Assembly (NCBI GenBank): GCA_937901345.1
Contig: CALCHM010000187.1
Location: forward strand, 1 to 20,429
Source: an uncultured Prevotella sp.
GTDB lineage: Bacteria; Bacteroidota; Bacteroidia; Bacteroidales; Bacteroidaceae
DNA: 20,429 bases
Reading direction: 5' to 3'
Below are positions 15,374 to 20,429 of the stretch, in pieces. Under the pieces are notes generated by a model that saw only the letters and a program-made list of their open reading frames with translations, ran no database searches and was not told the DNA's origin. Both the position numbers and the translations under genes were made by a program. How positions within the stretch are numbered: position 1 is the stretch's first letter; each line of letters begins with the position of its first letter.

Positions 15374-16144
15374 ATGAAGGAGAAATTAACTATCATAAAA
15401 GTAGGTGGCAAGATTGTCGAAAATAGCGACAGTCTTGCTTCACTGCTTAAAGACTTTTCTGCAATTAAGGGATATAAACTCTTAGTTCACGGTGGCGGAC
15501 GAACAGCCACAGACATTGCCGCACGTTTGGGCATAGAAACAACCATGGTCAATGGGCGTCGTGTAACCGACAAGGCGATGTTAGAAATTGTAACCATGGT
15601 TTATGGCGGATTGGTCAACAAGCGTATTGTTGCTGGACTTCAGGCACATGGTGTGAATGCACTCGGACTAACGGGTGCCGATGTCAACGTAATTCGTTCG
15701 CAGAAGCGTCCCGTTAAGGACGTTGACTACGGTTTCGTTGGAGATGTTAAAGAAGTTGACGGTGCGCGTTTGGCAAATCTAATTCGTTCGGGAATTACAC
15801 CCGTCATGGTACCCCTCACTCACGATGGTGAAGGCAACCTGCTCAACACGAATGCCGACACTATTGCAGGAGAAACCGCAAAGGCCTGTGCGGCACACTT
15901 TGACACAACGCTTGTTTACTGCTTTGAATTCCCCGGAGTGATGCGCAATCCTGAGGATGAGACCTCCGTAATCTCCACTATTAATTCGGACTCGTTTCAA
16001 GCGCTTGTTGCCGATAGCACCATCTCGGGTGGCATGATTCCTAAGATTGAAAATGCCCTTCAAGCCGTTCAGGCCGGAGTAACAGAAGTTGTTATCACAA
16101 AGGCGGATGCTATTGGCAAAACTGGTGGCACAACCATTAAATAA
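15374..16144 (+). CDS. argB: Acetylglutamate kinase (possibly N-succinylglutamate kinase)
   Basis: ArgB phosphorylates the N-acylated glutamate in arginine synthesis. The 256-residue amino-acid-kinase protein has IKVGGKIVE with K9, LVHGGG (37-42), the substrate-contacting GRRVTD (61-66, R62), NTNADTIAGE (158-167, N160 and D162) and the ATP-site lysine in GGMIPKIENA (K224). In Bacteroides fragilis the pathway is known to use N-succinyl rather than N-acetyl intermediates, so the true substrate here could be N-succinylglutamate; I cannot decide this from sequence alone. The start lies 2 bp after the speA stop, which implies translational coupling of an arginine-consuming and an arginine-making enzyme. 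Confidence 0.93.
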   Translation: MKEKLTIIKVGGKIVENSDSLASLLKDFSAIKGYKLLVHGGGRTATDIAARLGIETTMVNGRRVTDKAMLEIVTMVYGGLVNKRIVAGLQAHGVNALGLTGADVNVIRSQKRPVKDVDYGFVGDVKEVDGARLANLIRSGITPVMVPLTHDGEGNLLNTNADTIAGETAKACAAHFDTTLVYCFEFPGVMRNPEDETSVISTINSDSFQALVADSTISGGMIPKIENALQAVQAGVTEVVITKADAIGKTGGTTIK

Positions 16145-16195
16145 ACAACCCATCATCATCTCAAGACCTCAAAACCTTCTCCCTCATAACTTCCT

Positions 16196-17431
16196 ATGAT
16201 TAGCAACTATGAAATAATGGCACCTGTCGGTTCGCGCGAATCCCTTCACGCTGCCCTCAAGGCTGGAGCCGACTCCATCTATTTTGGCATTGAGAGTTTG
16301 AATATGCGTGCACACTCTGCCACAAAATTCACCATTGCCGACTTGCGTGAAATCGCAGAACTCTGCAACGAGTGCGGGGTGAAGTCATACCTCACCGTGA
16401 ACACTATCATCTACGGCGAAGACCTCCCCATGATGCGCAAAATCTGTGATGCAGCGAAAGAAGCGGGAATCTCTGCCGTTATCGCGAGTGACGTGGCCGT
16501 GCTTACCTACTGTCATGAAATTGGACAGGAGATTCACCTCTCTACCCAACTCAATATCTCGAACATCGAAGCCTTAAAATTCTATGCCCGTTATGCCGAC
16601 GTCGTTGTTTTGGCACGAGAACTGAATATGGATCAGGTGCGTGAGATTTACGATGAAATCGAACGTCAAGACATTCGCGGACCTCGTGGCGAGCGCATCC
16701 GTATTGAAATGTTCTGCCACGGAGCCTTGTGCATGGCGGTGAGTGGTAAGTGTTATCTTTCGCTCGACAATCTCGGACGTTCGGCCAATCGTGGCGAATG
16801 CATGCAAGTGTGCCGCCGTGGTTACATTGTCACCGACCGCGAAACGGGTGTTGAACTTGCGGTAGACAATAAATACATCATGAGTCCTAAAGACTTGAAG
16901 ACCGTAGGTTTTATTGACAAGATGATGCATGCAGGTGTGCGTGTCTTCAAGATTGAAGGACGTGCGCGCAGTGCTGAATATGTTTACAAGGTGGTAAAGT
17001 GTTACAAAGAAGCCATTCAAGCGGTGCTTAATGGTACTTACACAGAGGAGCGCATTGCGGAGTGGGATGCCGAACTTACAACTGTCTTCAATCGTGGTTT
17101 CTGGGATGGTTATTATCAAGGTCAGCGCCTCGGAGAATGGAGCAAGAAATATGGTTCCAACGCTACGGAGAAGAAAACTTATATTGGCAAGAACATTAAA
17201 TACTTCTCCAAACTTGGAGTTGCAGAATTCTTAATAGAGGCGGGCGAACTCCATGTGGGCGACAAGTTGCTCATTACAGGTCCCACCACAGGCATTATCT
17301 TCGTTACCGCGGAAGAAATTCACACCAATGGTCCCGTTCAGAGTGCCAAGAAGGGCGAGTACATCGCCATCAAGGTTCCAGAAAAGGTACGTCCTTCCGA
17401 CAAACTTTATAAGATTATTCCCAACGATTAA
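16196..17431 (+). CDS. U32-family protein, TrhP/YegQ-like (tRNA U34 hydroxylation candidate)
   Basis: The 411-residue protein has the U32 signature: EMFCHGALCMAVSGKCYLS (171-189) with C174, C179 and C186, followed by C202 and C206 in GECMQVCRRGY. The N-terminal half is barrel-like (MAPVGSRESLHAALKAGADSIYFG at 8-31). A small beta-rich domain at the C-terminus (about 325-411) resembles that of YegQ/TrhP. E. coli TrhP hydroxylates uridine 34 of several tRNAs using prephenate, and RlhA modifies 23S rRNA; both are members of the family long labelled peptidase U32. Length favours a TrhP-like over an RlhA-like protein, which is longer. dusB, another tRNA modification gene, lies further downstream. 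The family is certain, the exact RNA target is not. Confidence 0.85.
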   Translation: MISNYEIMAPVGSRESLHAALKAGADSIYFGIESLNMRAHSATKFTIADLREIAELCNECGVKSYLTVNTIIYGEDLPMMRKICDAAKEAGISAVIASDVAVLTYCHEIGQEIHLSTQLNISNIEALKFYARYADVVVLARELNMDQVREIYDEIERQDIRGPRGERIRIEMFCHGALCMAVSGKCYLSLDNLGRSANRGECMQVCRRGYIVTDRETGVELAVDNKYIMSPKDLKTVGFIDKMMHAGVRVFKIEGRARSAEYVYKVVKCYKEAIQAVLNGTYTEERIAEWDAELTTVFNRGFWDGYYQGQRLGEWSKKYGSNATEKKTYIGKNIKYFSKLGVAEFLIEAGELHVGDKLLITGPTTGIIFVTAEEIHTNGPVQSAKKGEYIAIKVPEKVRPSDKLYKIIPND

Positions 17432-17582
17432 TTAGGGTTGGAGGGTTAAAGAAACGCCATTTTCTAGTACAAAAAAATGTCGGCGATGAGGAGCGAGCAT
17501 TTCTGAGTGCAAAAATGTCGGCAAAGTCCATAAGACTCGCATCATAACCCTTCAAAACCTCAAACTCCCTAAAACTTTACTC
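17432..17582. repeat. Spacer with an imperfect 38-bp-period direct repeat
   Basis: The 151-bp gap between the U32 gene and the HAD gene holds two copies of AAAAATGTCGGC (17473-17484 and 17511-17522), each preceded by a related segment (TTTCTAGTAC and TTTCTGAGTGC). This indicates an old tandem duplication of about 38-40 bp. No gene or promoter consensus is visible. The last 43 nt before the next start codon (17540-17582) contain no G. Confidence 0.6.
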
Positions 17583-18194
17583 ATGCCTCACCTTCTTTTC
17601 GACTTTGGTGGCGTGCTTGTTGACCTTGACAAACAACGCTGCATCGCGGCTTTCGCGGAACTCGGTTTTGACATCGTGCCCTACCTAGGAACCTATCAGC
17701 AGGGCGGATTCTTCTCCGACTTCGAACGCGGAGTGATTTCCACAGACACATTCTGCAACATCATCCGTGAGAAGAGCAAAAAAACTTCATTAACAGACGC
17801 TCAGATTGTTGAGGCATGGAAACGCTACCTACTTGATGTGCCCGAAGAGCGCCTCGAAATGTTGCTCCGCTTGAAGGAAAAGTATACACTCCACGTCCTT
17901 TCCAACACCAACCCTGTGCATTGGAATATGGCCGTAAACGGATATTTCCGCTATAAAGGACTTACGGTAAGCGACTTCTTCGACAAGATTTTTCTCAGTT
18001 GTGAGTTAGGAGTAGAGAAACCCCATCCCGCTATTTTCCAAAAGGTAGTTGAGGGCATTGGATGTCCCGCGGGTGACATCCTCTTCTTCGACGATTCTGA
18101 AGTAAATTGCGAAGCGGCACGCCAGTGCGGACTACAAGCTGTACTTGCTCCAGCAAACAGCGCCTGGTTGCCTACCGCTGAAGCGTTGTTGTAG
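17583..18194 (+). CDS. HAD-superfamily hydrolase, YihX-like phosphatase
   Basis: The 203-residue protein is a HAD subfamily IA-type phosphohydrolase. Motif I is FDFGGVLVD (6-14) with nucleophile D7; the usual second aspartate is replaced by G9, as in the YihX/GGV-type group. Motif II is S107 in VLSNTN, motif III is K146 in GVEKPHP, and motif IV is FFDDSEVN (168-175, D170 and D171). A helical cap lies at about 15-95. YihX acts on glucose-1-phosphate, but members differ widely in substrate, so none is assigned. It sits 59 bp before ribF. The FMN/FAD branch does need phosphatases, so a pathway link is possible but unproven. Confidence 0.85.
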   Translation: MPHLLFDFGGVLVDLDKQRCIAAFAELGFDIVPYLGTYQQGGFFSDFERGVISTDTFCNIIREKSKKTSLTDAQIVEAWKRYLLDVPEERLEMLLRLKEKYTLHVLSNTNPVHWNMAVNGYFRYKGLTVSDFFDKIFLSCELGVEKPHPAIFQKVVEGIGCPAGDILFFDDSEVNCEAARQCGLQAVLAPANSAWLPTAEALL

Positions 18195-18253
18195 CGCGCA
18201 TAGTATTACTACCTATAACATCAGAACTTCATCACCTTTAATCCTTCAAAAAA

Positions 18254-19153
18254 ATGCTTGCAACCATCGGATTCTTTGACGGTGTTCACCTGGGTCACCA
18301 CTATTTGTTGCGCAACCTCGTCACGCTTGCGCAGCAGTGTTGTTGTCCCTCCATGGTGATTACCTTTGCTGAACACCCGCGCAAAGTTCTGCAGAAGGAT
18401 TATATCCCCCTCTTGCTCACCAGCAATGCTGAGAAGGAGTCATTCATCAAGCAAGCGGGAGTTGATAAGGTCGTGTTCCTTGACTTCACTCCTGAGATGG
18501 CAGCCCTAACAGCACGCCAGTTTATGCAAGAATACCTGAAAGAGCGCTACGGCATCCAAACCTTACTCGTAGGTTATGACCATCACTTTGGGAGCAATAG
18601 GCAAGAAGGATTCACAGACTACCAGCGCTATGGTGAGGAAATAGGAATAAAGGTCGTCCCTTGCGAAGGCATTCAGGTGGAAACATACCAAGTGAGCAGC
18701 ACGGTTGTGCGCAAATTGCTGCATTCGGGCAACGTTGCCGAAGCTCAAAAGTGCTTAGGGCGTCCATACACACTCACAGGCACCGTAATTGAGGGGCGCA
18801 AGGTGGGACGCAAACTAGGATTCCCCACAGCCAACCTCTACATAGACGCACCTTTCAAGTTAATCCCCGCCTGCGGTGTCTATGCGGTTTGGGCAGATGT
18901 AAACGGAGCACGCTATGGAGGCGTTTTAAATATTGGTAATCGCCCAACACTCAACAACGGACAAGACGTTTCGATTGAAGTTCACCTCTTTGACTTTGAC
19001 GCCTCCATCTACGACGCTTCCGTCACGTTACATTTCATCAGTCACTTACGTGAAGAGCAATGTTTTGCATCACTCGATGACTTAAAGGCACAAATCCTAA
19101 CCGATTGTGAACAAGCGAAACGACTACTCCTTGACACAGCAACCACCACGTAA
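18254..19153 (+). CDS. ribF: Bifunctional riboflavin kinase / FAD synthetase
   Basis: RibF phosphorylates riboflavin to FMN and adenylylates FMN to FAD. The N-terminal FAD synthetase domain has GFFDGVHLGH (6-15), VITFAEHPRKV (35-45), VGYDHHFG (106-113) and VSSTVVR (147-153). The riboflavin kinase domain starts at GRPYTLTGTVIEGRKVGRKLGFPTANL (169-195, with PTAN at 191-194) and includes the catalytic glutamate in IEVHLFDF (E242). At 299 residues it is slightly short, because it begins almost directly at the nucleotidyltransferase strand. An in-frame stop at 18239-18241 rules out an upstream extension, so the short start is real. FMN and FAD made here serve DusB and TrxB in this window. Confidence 0.96.
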   Translation: MLATIGFFDGVHLGHHYLLRNLVTLAQQCCCPSMVITFAEHPRKVLQKDYIPLLLTSNAEKESFIKQAGVDKVVFLDFTPEMAALTARQFMQEYLKERYGIQTLLVGYDHHFGSNRQEGFTDYQRYGEEIGIKVVPCEGIQVETYQVSSTVVRKLLHSGNVAEAQKCLGRPYTLTGTVIEGRKVGRKLGFPTANLYIDAPFKLIPACGVYAVWADVNGARYGGVLNIGNRPTLNNGQDVSIEVHLFDFDASIYDASVTLHFISHLREEQCFASLDDLKAQILTDCEQAKRLLLDTATTT

Positions 19154-19171
19154 CCCATAACTCACATTTCA

Positions 19172-19927
19172 ATGAAAATCATTCTCCTCTTCACTACGTA
19201 CTTTCTCGCACAAGTATTTGCAAGTGCATTGTACTATTTTTCGGTGCCTCATGGCGCTGACTTTGCTGAGTATGGTTACATGTTGTTGGGGAGTTATGTT
19301 TTGCTCTATATTATATTGGTGAAGTTGAATCTTGTGCGCAAGAATAGCATGCCGAGTTGGAAAACCCAGCGTTTCAAAGGTCTCATCCCTGCCGCCACCT
19401 GCATGTTGCTCATGGCACTAGGCGTAGAACTCCTGCTCAAGCCGTTTGAATTCTTTAGCGCACTACAGGTGCAAATGTTTGACTCCATGAAAACCAACGT
19501 GCTGTGCATCCTCCTGCTCACCATTGTTGGTCCGCTCATCGAAGAACTCGTTTTCCGTGAGGGAATCTTGCGCCAACTCGTTCATCACCATCACGTCAAT
19601 CCCATTCTTGCCGTCATTGTTAGCGCCCTGGCTTTTGGTATCATTCATTTCAATTGGGCACAGGGCGTACCTGCCTTTCTTCTTGGCATACTTCTTGGCG
19701 GACTTTATCTCTTGAGCGGCGACATTCGTCTGTGCGTTGTTGCTCACGTGATAAACAACACCATGGCCCTACTCTATCTTTACGTGCCCGACATGGGAAA
19801 GTGGCAAGACCAACTATCCACCCCGATGGTCATAGGTCTAGGAACCCTGCTCTGCTCACTTAGTTTTTACCTTCTACAACTGCTATTGATTCCACATGAA
19901 AATAAGAAACATCGATCTAGGCGATAA
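19172..19927 (+). CDS. CPBP-family (CAAX/Abi-type) intramembrane metalloprotease
   Basis: This 251-residue membrane protein has the CPBP (Abi/Rce1-like) motifs: EELVFRE (124-130, with E124, E125 and R129), FGIIHFNW (155-162, H159) and HVINN (192-196, H192), which together would form the metal site within the membrane. About six to seven hydrophobic segments are evident, beginning at the N-terminus. Family members process prenylated proteins in eukaryotes; bacterial ones have been tied to bacteriocin self-immunity and protein processing, and no target is evident here. It begins 18 bp after ribF, and its last 32 bases overlap dusB in another frame, which suggests one transcript. Confidence 0.88.
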   Translation: MKIILLFTTYFLAQVFASALYYFSVPHGADFAEYGYMLLGSYVLLYIILVKLNLVRKNSMPSWKTQRFKGLIPAATCMLLMALGVELLLKPFEFFSALQVQMFDSMKTNVLCILLLTIVGPLIEELVFREGILRQLVHHHHVNPILAVIVSALAFGIIHFNWAQGVPAFLLGILLGGLYLLSGDIRLCVVAHVINNTMALLYLYVPDMGKWQDQLSTPMVIGLGTLLCSLSFYLLQLLLIPHENKKHRSRR

Positions 19928-20429
19928 GCCCCTATTACTGGCTCCGATGGAAGATGTCACGGACATAGGTTTCCGCCTGCTATGTCGCCGTTTGGGCGCC
20001 TCCATGGTCTACTCCGAATTTGTAGCAGCCGATGCACTCGTCCGCATGGTAAATAAAAGTTTGCAAAAACTCACCGTATGTGACGAAGAGCGCCCCGTAG
20101 TGATTCAGATATATGGAAAGGACCCCATTGCTTGCCGAGACGCCGCACAAATCGTAGTAGAAACGGCGCGCCCCGACATTTTAGACATCAACTTTGGTTG
20201 CCCAGTCAAGAAAGTTGCTGGTAAAGGTGCCGGTGCTGGCATGTTACAAAACGTACCGCTGATGTTGGAAGTGACGCGTGCCGTGGTCGATGCCGTAAAC
20301 GTACCCGTAACGGTAAAAACACGACTCGGATGGAGCGAAGAAAGTAAGATTATCGTACCCCTTGCCGAACAACTGCAGGATTGCGGTATTGAAGCACTCA
20401 CTATCCACGGACGCACCCGCGCCCAAATG
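19896..20429 (+). CDS. dusB: tRNA-dihydrouridine synthase, partial at right edge
   Basis: This open frame has no stop before the window ends; 178 residues are visible of a family usually 310-350 long. Dus enzymes use FMN and NADPH to reduce uridine to dihydrouridine in tRNA. Visible parts of the TIM barrel are LAPMEDVTDIGFR (15-27), VIQIYGKDP (69-77), the catalytic cysteine in NFGCPVKKV (C102), the FMN/RNA-contacting lysine in VTVKTRLGW (K141) and TIHGRTR (169-175). The conserved start of the domain fixes the ATG at 19896, so the gene overlaps the preceding CPBP gene by 32 bp. DusB is chosen over DusA or DusC from overall resemblance; the class call is less certain than the family. Confidence 0.88.
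   Translation, partial: MKIRNIDLGDKPLLLAPMEDVTDIGFRLLCRRLGASMVYSEFVAADALVRMVNKSLQKLTVCDEERPVVIQIYGKDPIACRDAAQIVVETARPDILDINFGCPVKKVAGKGAGAGMLQNVPLMLEVTRAVVDAVNVPVTVKTRLGWSEESKIIVPLAEQLQDCGIEALTIHGRTRAQM

Noticed and set aside
18195..18253. FMN riboswitch before ribF
   Set aside because: The spacer is only 59 nt and nearly free of G, too short and without the conserved helices of the RFN element.

Overview
The window looks like a chromosomal segment of a Bacteroidales bacterium, probably Prevotella-like. The evidence is: RibF, SufD, FtsK and TopA of Bacteroidetes type; the -7 element TAnnTTTG (the major sigma factor consensus of this phylum) upstream of sufC, ftsK and topA; gene leaders without Shine-Dalgarno sequences; and the gene orders ftsK-lolA-trxB and topA-aroK-speA-argB. 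Genus is an inference; no rRNA or other marker is present. Nearly everything is housekeeping. I see no phage, insertion sequence, CRISPR array, tRNA, rRNA or toxin-antitoxin module.

Layout. All genes left of about 10.03 kb lie on the minus strand and all genes right of 10.49 kb on the plus strand. They diverge from a 457-bp intergenic region between ftsK and topA. Reading the minus strand outward from there: ftsK (DNA translocase), lolA-like periplasmic carrier and trxB (thioredoxin reductase), then hairpins and a repeat-rich gene-free stretch (5071-5775). Beyond that come sufC-sufD-sufS (Fe-S cluster assembly), rnhB (RNase HII) and a TauE/SafE-type exporter. The first 81 bases hold no recognisable gene.

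Reading the plus strand: topA (topoisomerase I), aroK (shikimate kinase), speA (arginine decarboxylase), argB (acylglutamate kinase), a U32-family protein, a HAD hydrolase, ribF (FMN/FAD synthesis), a CPBP-family membrane protein, and dusB, which overlaps its upstream neighbour and runs off the right edge.

How the genes work together. SufS supplies persulfide sulfur and SufC/SufD form part of the scaffold, but sufB, normally first in this operon, is absent and a promoter sits directly before sufC. SpeA consumes arginine and ArgB belongs to the pathway that makes it; they are 2 bp apart. RibF supplies FAD for TrxB and FMN for DusB. LolA serves envelope lipoprotein trafficking, and FtsK and TopA serve chromosome handling.

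The most unusual DNA is the 705-bp stretch between trxB and sufC. It holds two tandem hairpins, five 42/43-bp direct repeats with an invariant 18-bp core, a 22-bp tandem duplication ending in a perfect palindrome, and an inverted repeat over the sufC promoter. I found no convincing new multi-gene system.
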